NCBI GenBank assembly: GCA_021782915.1
Contig: JAJXUK010000004.1
Span: 23,998 to 87,997, forward strand
Length of the DNA: 64,000 nt
Reading direction: 5' to 3'
Origin: Actinomycetes bacterium
GTDB lineage: Bacteria; Actinomycetota; Acidimicrobiia; Acidimicrobiales; RAAP-2
Both the position numbers and the translations under genes were made by a program. The notes beneath the pieces were generated by a model, which saw nothing but the letters and a program-made list of their open reading frames with translations, searched no databases and was not told where the DNA came from. Positions within the stretch are counted from its first letter, which is position 1; every line of letters starts with the position of its first letter. Positions 41,638 to 50,110 of the stretch are shown here, piece after piece.

Positions 41638-42911
41638 TCCAGGCCCACGACCTGCCCCGGCTCCTGCACGCGAGCAGCGGTCGGCCCCTGACCCTCGAGC
41701 AGCACGAGCAGGCCTTCCCGATCGGCCAGCGCCCGGGCGGGCTCTTCGAGGAGCTGGAGGCCTCGGGCCTCACGGGACGCGGCGGCGCCGCGTTCCCCAC
41801 CTCGCGCAAGGTTCGCCTCCTGCGCGAGCAGCGCAACCACCACAAGTTCGTGGTGGTCAACGCGATGGAGGGCGAGCCGGCCGCCCACAAGGACCAGTTG
41901 CTGCTCAGCACGAATCCCCACCTGGTCCTGGACGGGGCCGAGTACCTGGCCTCGATGATCGGGGCCAAGAACGTCGCGGTGGCGGTGGCCCGGGACAATC
42001 CCTCGGTGGTCAATCACGTCACGCGCGCGCTGCACGAGCGCGAGCGCCGCCACCGACGCGGGCCCAAGTTCGAGCTGCACACCCCGCCGTGGCGCTACGT
42101 GGCCGGCGAGGAGTCCGCGCTCGTGCACTGGCTGGACGACAACGAGTCGCTCCCCCAGTACCGACCCCAGCGCCCCAGCATCCTGCGCATCGGACACAGT
42201 CCCGTCCTGGTTGACAACGCCGAGACCTGCGCCAACGTGGGGCTCATCGGCCGCTACGGCGCCCAGTGGTTCCGCTCACTGGGCACCGAGCAGAGCCCGG
42301 GCACGACGCTCGTCTCGGTCACCGGGGCCGTCGCGCGGCCCAGCGTGCTCGAGGTGCCCCTCGGTGAGCGGGTGCGCAGCATCCTCGCGGCCGCGGGCGC
42401 CGACCTGCAGCCACGAGCACTCATCATGGGCGGCTACGGGTCCGGCTGGCTCGACGGACGCCACGTGGACGTTCCCTACACGAGCCAGGACCTCGCCCCC
42501 CTGGGCGCGAGCGTCGGCGCCGGCATCATCGTGGTCCTGGCGCGCGACGGCTGCGGGATCGTCGAGACGCACCGCATCGTGCGCTGGATGGCCAACGAGA
42601 GCGCCCGTCAGTGCGGGCCCTGCGCCTTCGGCCTGCCCGCCATGGCCGACGACCTCGGTCACCTGGCGCACGCGACACGTGACGCCTCCGCGGCCCTGCA
42701 GCGACTCATGGAGCGCGCCGGGCTGATCGAGGGGCGCGGCGCCTGCCGTCACCCCGACGGCGTGGTGCGCTTCGTGCGCTCCGCGCTGGCCGTGTTCGGC
42801 GAGGACTTCGAGGCCCACCGCCAGGGCGCGGCCTGCGCGGGCGCTCACTCGCGGCGCCACTACGCCACGGTGCCCTCACTCGAGCGCGAGGAGGAGCTGA
42901 TATGGGAGTGA
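41634..42911 (+). CDS. NADH:quinone oxidoreductase 51-kDa (NuoF)-like protein
   Basis: SGLTGRGGAAFPTSRKV, AMEGEPAAHKDQLLL, SLBB-like region, ESARQCGPCAFG. Confidence 0.88.
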   Translation: MIQAHDLPRLLHASSGRPLTLEQHEQAFPIGQRPGGLFEELEASGLTGRGGAAFPTSRKVRLLREQRNHHKFVVVNAMEGEPAAHKDQLLLSTNPHLVLDGAEYLASMIGAKNVAVAVARDNPSVVNHVTRALHERERRHRRGPKFELHTPPWRYVAGEESALVHWLDDNESLPQYRPQRPSILRIGHSPVLVDNAETCANVGLIGRYGAQWFRSLGTEQSPGTTLVSVTGAVARPSVLEVPLGERVRSILAAAGADLQPRALIMGGYGSGWLDGRHVDVPYTSQDLAPLGASVGAGIIVVLARDGCGIVETHRIVRWMANESARQCGPCAFGLPAMADDLGHLAHATRDASAALQRLMERAGLIEGRGACRHPDGVVRFVRSALAVFGEDFEAHRQGAACAGAHSRRHYATVPSLEREEELIWE

Positions 42912-43153
42912 GGCGCCGCGCCGGGGGCTTCACCCTGGCCGTCAACCCGATCCTGTGCGATGGCTTCGGCCACTGCGCCGAACTGGCCCCGGACCTGGTC
43001 CACCTGGACGAGTGGGGCTACCCCATCGTCGAGCGCACCCCGGTGGCCCTGTCGAACCTCAGCGCCCTAGAGTCAGCCCGTTTCGCGGTGCGTGGCTGCC
43101 CACGCCAGGCCCTGCGCATCGAGCGCGTCGCCGAGGAGGAGCGTCGTGCCTGA
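42902..43153 (+). CDS. small ferredoxin, three-cysteine type
   Basis: PILCDGFGHCAELAPDLVHLDEWGYPIV...VRGCPRQALRI. Confidence 0.9.
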   Translation: MGVRRRAGGFTLAVNPILCDGFGHCAELAPDLVHLDEWGYPIVERTPVALSNLSALESARFAVRGCPRQALRIERVAEEERRA

Positions 43154-43191
43154 CCGGCGCACCCGGCGGATCTAGTAGTGTCGTACGGGCC

Positions 43192-43293
43192 ATGGGATCA
43201 CTGATTAAGAAGCGCCGCAAGCGCATGCGCAAGAAGAAGCACAAGAAGATGTTGAAGCGCACGCGCTTCCAGCGTCGCGCCGCCGGCAAGTAG
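43192..43293 (+). CDS. ribosomal protein bS22 (AURKAIP1/COX24 family), 33 aa
   Basis: MGSLIKKRRKRMRKKKHKKMLKRTRFQRRAAGK closely resembles actinobacterial bS22. Confidence 0.93.
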   Translation: MGSLIKKRRKRMRKKKHKKMLKRTRFQRRAAGK

Positions 43294-43336
43294 CTCTCAG
43301 CCCCAGGCGACGGCGCCCCAGCGTGCCCTGATCGGA

Positions 43337-43933
43337 CTACTGCGGGACGGCCTCGTCCTCGGCCAGTATGAGATACAGAGCGCGTCGCGCGTCGCGTAGG
43401 ACCTTCAGCGCCGCCTGCGACTGGGTCGGATCGGCGCTGCGCGCGATCTCACGAACGGCCCCGTGCAGACCGAGGATCGCGTGACGCAGCTCCATCACCT
43501 CCGCCTCGGCCTGCCCGGCGGCAAACGGATCCGGACGCAGCTGTCGCTCCTCGTCTAACGCGGCACGTCCGGCGTCGGTGAGGGCCACCACCCGTCGACC
43601 GGCGTCGCGCGTGACGCTGACGAGGCCCTCGTCGACCAGCTGGCTGATGGTCGGATAGATCGCCCCCGGGCTCGGGGTCCAGGCTCCGCCCGTACGCTCG
43701 GCGATGGCCTGCATCAGCTGGTAGCCGTGCATCGGACTCTCCTCGAGCAGCACCAGGATGGCCGTGCGGATGTCACCGCGCGAGGCACGCCCGCGCCGGC
43801 GCCCCGGGCCGTGACCTTGATGCCAACCCGGACCCGCACCCCGTTCGTCGCCTCCGCCGGGGCCGTGTCCGCGTCCCCGGGGCCCACGGTCCCCTCCACC
43901 TCGGCGGGCCTGGGCGTCTCCTGGAGTCGTCAT
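43337..43933 (-). CDS. PadR family transcriptional regulator with Gly/His-rich N-terminus
   Basis: IRTAILVLLEESPMHGYQLMQAIAERTGGAWTPSPGAIYPTISQLVDEGLV. Confidence 0.95.
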   Translation of the reverse strand: MTTPGDAQARRGGGDRGPRGRGHGPGGGDERGAGPGWHQGHGPGRRRGRASRGDIRTAILVLLEESPMHGYQLMQAIAERTGGAWTPSPGAIYPTISQLVDEGLVSVTRDAGRRVVALTDAGRAALDEERQLRPDPFAAGQAEAEVMELRHAILGLHGAVREIARSADPTQSQAALKVLRDARRALYLILAEDEAVPQ

Positions 43934-43961
43934 CGCGGTCCTTCCTTCACATCATGATACA

Positions 43962-43977
43962 TAACGATATATCGTTA
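43962..43977. promoter_or_regulatory. perfect palindrome TAACGATATATCGTTA, putative PadR operator
   Basis: 16-bp self-complementary sequence, 29 bp upstream of the PadR start, in an AT-rich patch. Confidence 0.8.
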
Positions 43978-44013
43978 CTATACCACGACCACCGCACCCC
44001 CGCGCGGTGCCCC

Positions 44014-44760
44014 TTACGGCTCGGGCTCGGCCCGGCGCGTGGCGGTCTCGATCACGCGCGTGCCGTGCAGGTGGGCGATCCCACCGAGGGGGTGTCCGGC
44101 GAGGAACAGGGTCGATCCCGATCCCGCCAGGGCGAGCTCGGCTCCCAGCTCGGCGCGCAGCTCGTCCAGCAGGGCCCCGAGGCGCGGCTCGACACGCCGG
44201 GCCGGCTCTTCGAGATGGTTGCGCCCCGCGGGGCGCCATCGCTGCTCTCGCATCTCGTCGTAGGCGCGATACACGGCGCGCGTGTCCACACTGAAGGGCG
44301 GCAGCAGGAGGGTCACGAGCTCACGGCGCGCCGCCAGCGGGCGCACGCGCTCGCCCACGCCTTCGACGAGGGCTCTGCCACCCACCAGGCAGAAGGGCAC
44401 GTCACTGCCCAGGCGCAGCGCCTCTTGCGGGCTCACCCCGCCCGCCCAGCGCAGGATCGCCGCGGCGTCCGCGCTGCCGCCACCGAGGCCACCACCCACC
44501 GGAATCGCCTTGAGGATCTTCACGTGCGCGTGTCGATTCACCAGGGCGAGGGCCCGCGCGACCAAGTTGGCCGAGTCCCTCGGCACGCGCGCGGCGTCGA
44601 CGCCGACGACCTCCAGGCCCTCGCCACCCTCGGTGACCTCGAGGCGGTCGGCGAGCTCAAGGCTGCTCATCTCGCTACGCAGCTCGTGCAGCCCGTCGCC
44701 TCGACGCCCGGTCACCTCGAGGAACCACGTCAGCTTGGCCGGAGCGATCAGCGTGCTCAT
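44014..44760 (-). CDS. ispE: 4-diphosphocytidyl-2-C-methyl-D-erythritol kinase
   Basis: APAKLTWFLEVTGRRGDGLHEL, IPVGGGLGGGSADAAA, GSDVPF. Confidence 0.95.
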   Translation of the reverse strand: MSTLIAPAKLTWFLEVTGRRGDGLHELRSEMSSLELADRLEVTEGGEGLEVVGVDAARVPRDSANLVARALALVNRHAHVKILKAIPVGGGLGGGSADAAAILRWAGGVSPQEALRLGSDVPFCLVGGRALVEGVGERVRPLAARRELVTLLLPPFSVDTRAVYRAYDEMREQRWRPAGRNHLEEPARRVEPRLGALLDELRAELGAELALAGSGSTLFLAGHPLGGIAHLHGTRVIETATRRAEPEP

Positions 44761-45572
44761 CGAGCCCCCGCCAGGGCCGCGAACTCCTCCAGGCTCAGCT
44801 CCTCGGGGCGCCGAGTCGGGTCGATGCCCGCGCGCTCGAAGACGCCTTCGCTCGCCCACGACGCCAGCGAGCGACGCAGCATCTTGCGCCGCTGGGCGAA
44901 GGCGGTGCGCACCAGCTCAAAGAGCGCGGCCTCGCTCACTCGCTCAGGATCCACCGCCACGCGGTCACGCCGCACGATCTCCACCAGGGCCGACTCCACG
45001 TGGGGCCGTGGCAGGAAGACGTCGGGGCCCACGCGCCCGACGACGCGCGCGGTGGCGAAGTAGGCCACGCGCACCGACACCGCGCCGTAGGCGTCGTCGC
45101 CGGGCGAGGCCGCGAGCCGTTCGCCGACCTCGCGCTGCACCATGACGAGCAGCCTGGTCACCGAGAGCGCCTCCTCCAGCACGCGCAGCACGAGTGGCGT
45201 GGCGACGTTGTAGGGCAGATTCGCCACGAGGACCCAGCGTCCCTCACCGAGCAGATCGGCAAAGTCCACCGTGAGCGCGTCCGCGTGCACCACCCGCACG
45301 CCCTTTGGCTCCACGCTCTCGCGCAGGACGTCCAGCAGGTAGCGGTCCACCTCCACGGCCACCACCGAGGCCCCCGTCTCGGCCAGGGCCAGGCTCAGTG
45401 ATCCGAGGCCGGCACCGATCTCGAGCACCTGGTCCGCGGGGCCCACCCGGGCCAGGCGCGCGATGCGGCGCACCGTGTTGGGGTCCACGACGAAGTTCTG
45501 GCCCAGCGCGCGCGAGGCGCGCAGCCCGTGAGCCTGCATGAGAGCGACGAGCTCGCGGCGCGTGTGGGTCAC
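44757..45572 (-). CDS. rsmA: 16S rRNA dimethyladenosine transferase
   Basis: LRASRALGQNFVVDPNTVRRI, VLEIGAGLGSLSLAL, LVANLPYNVATPL. Confidence 0.97.
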   Translation of the reverse strand: MTHTRRELVALMQAHGLRASRALGQNFVVDPNTVRRIARLARVGPADQVLEIGAGLGSLSLALAETGASVVAVEVDRYLLDVLRESVEPKGVRVVHADALTVDFADLLGEGRWVLVANLPYNVATPLVLRVLEEALSVTRLLVMVQREVGERLAASPGDDAYGAVSVRVAYFATARVVGRVGPDVFLPRPHVESALVEIVRRDRVAVDPERVSEAALFELVRTAFAQRRKMLRRSLASWASEGVFERAGIDPTRRPEELSLEEFAALAGAR

Positions 45573-46681
45573 CAGGAGACTTTGACACGCACGACGCCGC
45601 GCCAGAGCGGCGTCAGTTGCGCGAACTGCGTCTCGGACAGGTCGACCACCCGGCCCGGGCTGTAGTCCTGGCGGTCCGTGACCACGCAGGAGATCGTCAC
45701 GCCGGTGTCCAGGTCCTGGACGGTGATGCGCGTGCCGAAGGGCAGGTACGACGTGGCGCACCGGCCGGGGATGTAGCTGTACCAGGTGGCCACCCCGATG
45801 CGGTACTGCGTTGAACCCGTCAGGGGACGGGCCACGGGCTGCACGCTGCCGTGCACCGGGCTCGCCGCTCGCACCGCGGCGGCCGTGTGCGTGACCACTG
45901 CACCCGTCGTGACCAGGGAGATCGTTGAGCGCTGCCGCACGGGCGTGCCCGGGCGCGGGCTCTGGGAGACGACGCGGGCCCAGGCCGCGCCCGCCCCCAC
46001 GGTCGTGAAGTACAGCCCGGCGCGACGCATGACGGCGTAGACCTGGCTGCGGTCCAGGCCCGTCAGGGTGGGCGTGCGCACGAGTCCTCGCGCGATCGGG
46101 GCCTGCAGCGACGTGACCAGTGCCACGCTCGACAGGTGCGCCACGACGGTGCCGGGCCGGGGCGTCTCTTTGACCACGCTGCGCCAGGTGGCCCCGGTGC
46201 TGCCCGGACCGCTCGTCGAGAAGTACAGCCCCGCCCGACGCATCACGGCGTAGACCTGGGTGCGCGTCATGTGGGTCAGATTCGGCACGCGCACGGAGCT
46301 CTGCGGGGTGCGCGGCGCAGTGTGCGTGCGCACCGCGGACGGTGCAACAGTCCTGGTGGCAGGGCCTACTCCGAGAAAGATCGTCGAGTGAAACGCGACG
46401 GACGTGCCCGGGCCGGGCCGCTCGCTCAGCACGCGGGACCAGGTGCCGGTCGCGCTGCCCGGACCGCTCGTCGAGAAGTACAGTCCGGCGCGCTGCATCG
46501 CCGCAAAGGTGGCCGCTCGACTGAGGCCGAGGACGTTGGGAACGCGCACCGGGACGTGCGCGCTCGTCGCGCCCGCGCTCGCGGGCGACGATGAGGCCAC
46601 GGGGCCCAGAAGTGAGCCCGCCACGGCCAGCAGTAACGGAAAGCGCACACGCGCTCGCCGACGTTCTGTTGTCAGTGTCAA
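45569..46681 (-). CDS. secreted protein with three PASTA-like repeats and C-terminal RlpA-like double-psi beta-barrel
   Basis: Three VPNVLGLSRAATFAAMQRAGLYFSTSGPGS-type repeats; C-term GVATWYSYIPGRCATSYLPFGTRITVQDLDTGVTISCVVTDRQDYSPGRVVDLS. Confidence 0.85.
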   Translation of the reverse strand: MTLTTERRRARVRFPLLLAVAGSLLGPVASSSPASAGATSAHVPVRVPNVLGLSRAATFAAMQRAGLYFSTSGPGSATGTWSRVLSERPGPGTSVAFHSTIFLGVGPATRTVAPSAVRTHTAPRTPQSSVRVPNLTHMTRTQVYAVMRRAGLYFSTSGPGSTGATWRSVVKETPRPGTVVAHLSSVALVTSLQAPIARGLVRTPTLTGLDRSQVYAVMRRAGLYFTTVGAGAAWARVVSQSPRPGTPVRQRSTISLVTTGAVVTHTAAAVRAASPVHGSVQPVARPLTGSTQYRIGVATWYSYIPGRCATSYLPFGTRITVQDLDTGVTISCVVTDRQDYSPGRVVDLSETQFAQLTPLWRGVVRVKVSW

Positions 46682-46798
46682 TCCTCCGCCAGGATCCGCG
46701 TCGACCGAGCGACTCGCGTCCCTACAACGCTAGGCACCCCAGCGCTCCGGGGCAACCTCAATGGTCACAATCCATCATTTTATCTGATCACGGCTGCG

Positions 46799-47581
46799 TT
46801 ATGGGAGGGCGAGGCGAAACAGCCGGGCCGTGTTGAGCGACGTCGCGCGCGCCAGCTCGTCGGGGTCCTCGCCACGCAGCTCGGCCACGAAGCGACCCAC
46901 CACGCTGACCAGCGCGGGCTCGTTGGGCCGTCCGCGGTGCGGCACCGGGGCGAGGAAGGGGCTGTCGGTCTCCACGTGCAGGCGCTCGAGGGGCACCAGA
47001 CGCACCGCCTCGCGCAACGACTCGGCGTTCTTGAAGGTCACGACCCCGGCCACCGAGATGTCACAGCCCCGCTCCAGGCAGCCCTCCGCCTCGGCTGGTG
47101 TGCCGGTGAAGCAGTGGATCACCGTGCGCGCGGGTGTGCCCTCGCTCGCCAGGATCGCCCACAGGTCATCGAAGGCGTCCCGGGCGTGAATCACCAGGGC
47201 CAGGTCCAGCTCCTGGGCCAGGGCGATCTGGGCGGCGAAGGCCTCGCGCTGGGCCGAGCGCGGTGAGTGCTCGTAGAAGTAGTCCAAACCGGTCTCACCG
47301 ATGCCGACCAGGCGCGGGTGGGCGCTGCGGGCCAGCTCGGCGACGCGGGTCAGCTCGCGCGTCGCCTCGTGCGGGTGCAGTCCGACGGTGGCGTAGATGT
47401 CCACGGGTCCCGCCAGTTCGGTGACCGCCAGGGCCTGCGCGGAGGTCGCCGCGTCGGTGCCCACCACGACGACGCGCGTCACGTCGGCCTGAGCGCTTCG
47501 CTCCAGGATGGCCCGCACGTCGCCGTCCAGCTCGGCCGTGAAGTGCTCCTGGATGTGACAGTGCGCGTCCGTCCAGCTCAC
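46799..47581 (-). CDS. TatD family hydrolase
   Basis: DAHCHIQEH, GIGETGLDYFYEHSPRSAQREAF, VIHCFTGT, ETDSPFLAP. Confidence 0.96.
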   Translation of the reverse strand: MSWTDAHCHIQEHFTAELDGDVRAILERSAQADVTRVVVVGTDAATSAQALAVTELAGPVDIYATVGLHPHEATRELTRVAELARSAHPRLVGIGETGLDYFYEHSPRSAQREAFAAQIALAQELDLALVIHARDAFDDLWAILASEGTPARTVIHCFTGTPAEAEGCLERGCDISVAGVVTFKNAESLREAVRLVPLERLHVETDSPFLAPVPHRGRPNEPALVSVVGRFVAELRGEDPDELARATSLNTARLFRLALP

Positions 47582-49110
47582 GCGTCGACCCGAATCCGCG
47601 GAAAGAGCGGCTCTGCCTTGAGCACCGCACGACCCGCCGGGTACTGGCCCCAGAGCACGGACTCGTCGAACGTGCGCTCCACCGGCGTGCCCTCCAGGCC
47701 GATGCGCGACCAGATCGCCGCGCTGACGCCGGGCATCGCCGGCGACGCTGCCACGGCCACCAGGCGAAGGACCTCCAGGGCGTCGCCGAGCACCGACTCG
47801 ACCTGTGGACCCGGTGCCATCTTCCAGGGCTCATGCTCTTCGAGGTAGGCGTTGGTCGCACTGAGCAGGCGCCAGGTGGCCTCGAGGCCGCCCTGGGGCG
47901 AGAAGGACTCCCACGCGTCGCGGGCCTCGCCCAGGGCCTCGCGGGCCACGCCGGCCAGGGCCGAGTGCGGGTCCGGGGCCGGGCCGATGCCGGCGCACTT
48001 GGACCCCACGACCGTGGCCACCCGATTGAGCAGGTTGCCCAGGTTGTTGGCCAGGTCGGTGTTGTAGCGATGCGTGATGCCCTCGTGAGAGAACTCGCCG
48101 TCGTTGCCCAAGGCGGTCTCGCGCAGCAGGTAGTAGCGAACCGGGTCGACCCCGAACTCCCCGGTCAGCGTGGTCGGCGCGATGTCGGTCAGTCGCACCT
48201 GGCCCTCGGCGGCCATCGTCTTGGAGAGCTTCTGGCCGCGCAGCAGCAGCCAGCCGTGAACCTGCACGTGCGCGGGCGGCTCGAGTCCGGCCGCCATGCA
48301 CATCGCCGGCCACCACACGCAGTGGAATCGCAGGATTTCCTTGCCGATGAGGTGGTGCGAGGCCGGCCACCAGGTGGCGACCTCGTCGGCGTCGCGCCCG
48401 TAGCCGATGGCGGTCAGGTAGTTGATCAGCGCGTCGTACCAGACGTAGAAGACGTGGCCCTCGTCCCAGGGCACCGGGATGCCCCAGTCGATGGACGTGC
48501 GCGTGATGGAGATGTCACGCAGCCCGCCACGAATGAAGGAGAGGGCCTCGTTGCGCTTGGTCTCCGGGGTCACGAAGCCCGGGTTCGCCGCGTAGTGGGC
48601 CTCGAGACGCTCCTGGAAGGCGCTGAGGCGAAAGAACCAGTTCTCTTCCTCCATCTCGCTCAGCACACGCCCGTGCACGGGGCACTTGCCCGCGTCCGAG
48701 GACTCCAGGGTGTAGTAGTCCTCGCAGCTCACGCAGTACAGGCCGCGGTAGGTCCCCTTGTAGATGTAACCGTTCTCGTAAACCGCGCTCAGGAACGTCT
48801 GGACCGTCTCGCGGTGGCGGTCCTCGGTGGTGCGGATGAAGTCGTCGTAGGACACGTCCAGGGCGTCCCAGGCCTCGCGGAAGCGCTGAGACGTCACGTC
48901 GGTCCACTCCTGGGCCGACACGGAGTTCTTGGCCGCGGCGTCGGCCACCTTCTGGCCGTGCTCGTCCGTGCCCGTCAGGAACTTCGTGTCGTCGCCCATG
49001 AGGCGATGCCAGCGCGCCAGCGCGTCGGCGTTGACCGTCGTGTAGGCGTGGCCCACGTGCGGGGCGTCATTGACGTAGTAGATGGGAGTCGTGATGTAGA
49101 AACGGCCCAT
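47578..49110 (-). CDS. metG: methionyl-tRNA synthetase
   Basis: FYITTPIYYVNDAPHVGHAYTTVNADALAR, HGWLLLRGQKLSKT. Confidence 0.97.
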   Translation of the reverse strand: MGRFYITTPIYYVNDAPHVGHAYTTVNADALARWHRLMGDDTKFLTGTDEHGQKVADAAAKNSVSAQEWTDVTSQRFREAWDALDVSYDDFIRTTEDRHRETVQTFLSAVYENGYIYKGTYRGLYCVSCEDYYTLESSDAGKCPVHGRVLSEMEEENWFFRLSAFQERLEAHYAANPGFVTPETKRNEALSFIRGGLRDISITRTSIDWGIPVPWDEGHVFYVWYDALINYLTAIGYGRDADEVATWWPASHHLIGKEILRFHCVWWPAMCMAAGLEPPAHVQVHGWLLLRGQKLSKTMAAEGQVRLTDIAPTTLTGEFGVDPVRYYLLRETALGNDGEFSHEGITHRYNTDLANNLGNLLNRVATVVGSKCAGIGPAPDPHSALAGVAREALGEARDAWESFSPQGGLEATWRLLSATNAYLEEHEPWKMAPGPQVESVLGDALEVLRLVAVAASPAMPGVSAAIWSRIGLEGTPVERTFDESVLWGQYPAGRAVLKAEPLFPRIRVDA

Positions 49111-49127
49111 CCGTCAAGGCTAGTGAC

Positions 49128-49988
49128 TCACGCTGAGGTCCCTGGGCGGAGTGCCAGGGCCAGCTCGTAGGCCACCCGATGCGCCACGCCCAGGCGCGCG
49201 GCCACCTCGGACGCGGCGTCGCGCACGCTCGCCCCGGCCTCCAGGCGCTCGCGAAGGGCCTCGCGCACGCTCTGCTCGTCCACGTGCGCCCGGGGCGCGC
49301 CGGCCAGCACCAGGACCACCTCGCCACGCACCTCGCGCGCGGCGAAGCGCGCCGCCAGCTCGGCCAGGGTGCCGCGCTGGACCTCCTCGTGCAGTTTGGT
49401 CAGCTCGCGCACCACCGCCGCGGATCGCTCGGGAAAGAGCGCGGCGAGCTCCTCGAGTGTCGCGCACAGGCGCTGGGGCGACTCGAAGGCCACGATGGTA
49501 CGTGGTTCCCTGGACCAGGCGGCGAAGAGGTCGCGGCGCTCGCCCGCGCGCCGGGGCACGAAGCCGTCCATGACGAAGTGCTCAGTGTCCAAGCCGCTCA
49601 CGCACAGCGCCCCTAGCACCGCGGAGGCTCCGGGCGCCGTCGAGACGTTGAGGCCGGCGCCGGCCACCGCGGCGACGACCCGGGCGCCCGGATCGCTGAT
49701 GCCCGGGGTGCCCGCGTCGCTGACCAGGGCCACCTGGCGTCCGGCCGCCACGTCGGCCAGGACGCGCTGGCTAAGCTGGGCCTCGTTGTGCGCGTGCAGC
49801 GCGACCAGGCGCCCGGCGCTGGGGATCTCCAGGGCGCTGAGCAGAGCGCGGGTGCGCCGGGTGTCCTCGCAGTAGATCACGTCGGCGTGGGTCAGCACGC
49901 TAACGGCCCGGCGCGTGATGTCGCCGAGGTTGCCCAGCGGGGTGGCCACGAGAATCAGGCTGCCCGAGCGCGCGCTGGACTCGTCCAC
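49128..49988 (-). CDS. rsmI: 16S rRNA (cytidine-1402-2'-O)-methyltransferase
   Basis: LILVATPLGNLGDITRRAV, CEDTRRTRALL, SDAGTPGISDPGARVV. Confidence 0.96.
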   Translation of the reverse strand: MDESSARSGSLILVATPLGNLGDITRRAVSVLTHADVIYCEDTRRTRALLSALEIPSAGRLVALHAHNEAQLSQRVLADVAAGRQVALVSDAGTPGISDPGARVVAAVAGAGLNVSTAPGASAVLGALCVSGLDTEHFVMDGFVPRRAGERRDLFAAWSREPRTIVAFESPQRLCATLEELAALFPERSAAVVRELTKLHEEVQRGTLAELAARFAAREVRGEVVLVLAGAPRAHVDEQSVREALRERLEAGASVRDAASEVAARLGVAHRVAYELALALRPGTSA

Positions 49989-50026
49989 GGACCACTCTCC
50001 TCACACATCCACTAGGATTGCAACCT

Positions 50027-50110
50027 ATGTCGAAGCGGACCGTCAAGCGCAAGCTGCGCGCCAAGAAGAAGGCCAACCACGGCAAGAAGCCGAACTGCGG
50101 GCGCGGCTAG
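50027..50110 (+). CDS. ribosomal protein bL37, 27 aa
   Basis: MSKRTVKRKLRAKKKANHGKKPNCGRG; lysine/arginine-rich with ANHGK(K/R)PN core of actinobacterial bL37; not in the supplied ORF track. Confidence 0.88.
   Translation: MSKRTVKRKLRAKKKANHGKKPNCGRG

Noticed and set aside
46000-46540. Imperfect DNA repeats of about 200 bp
   Set aside because: Fully explained as coding for the three PASTA-like repeats.
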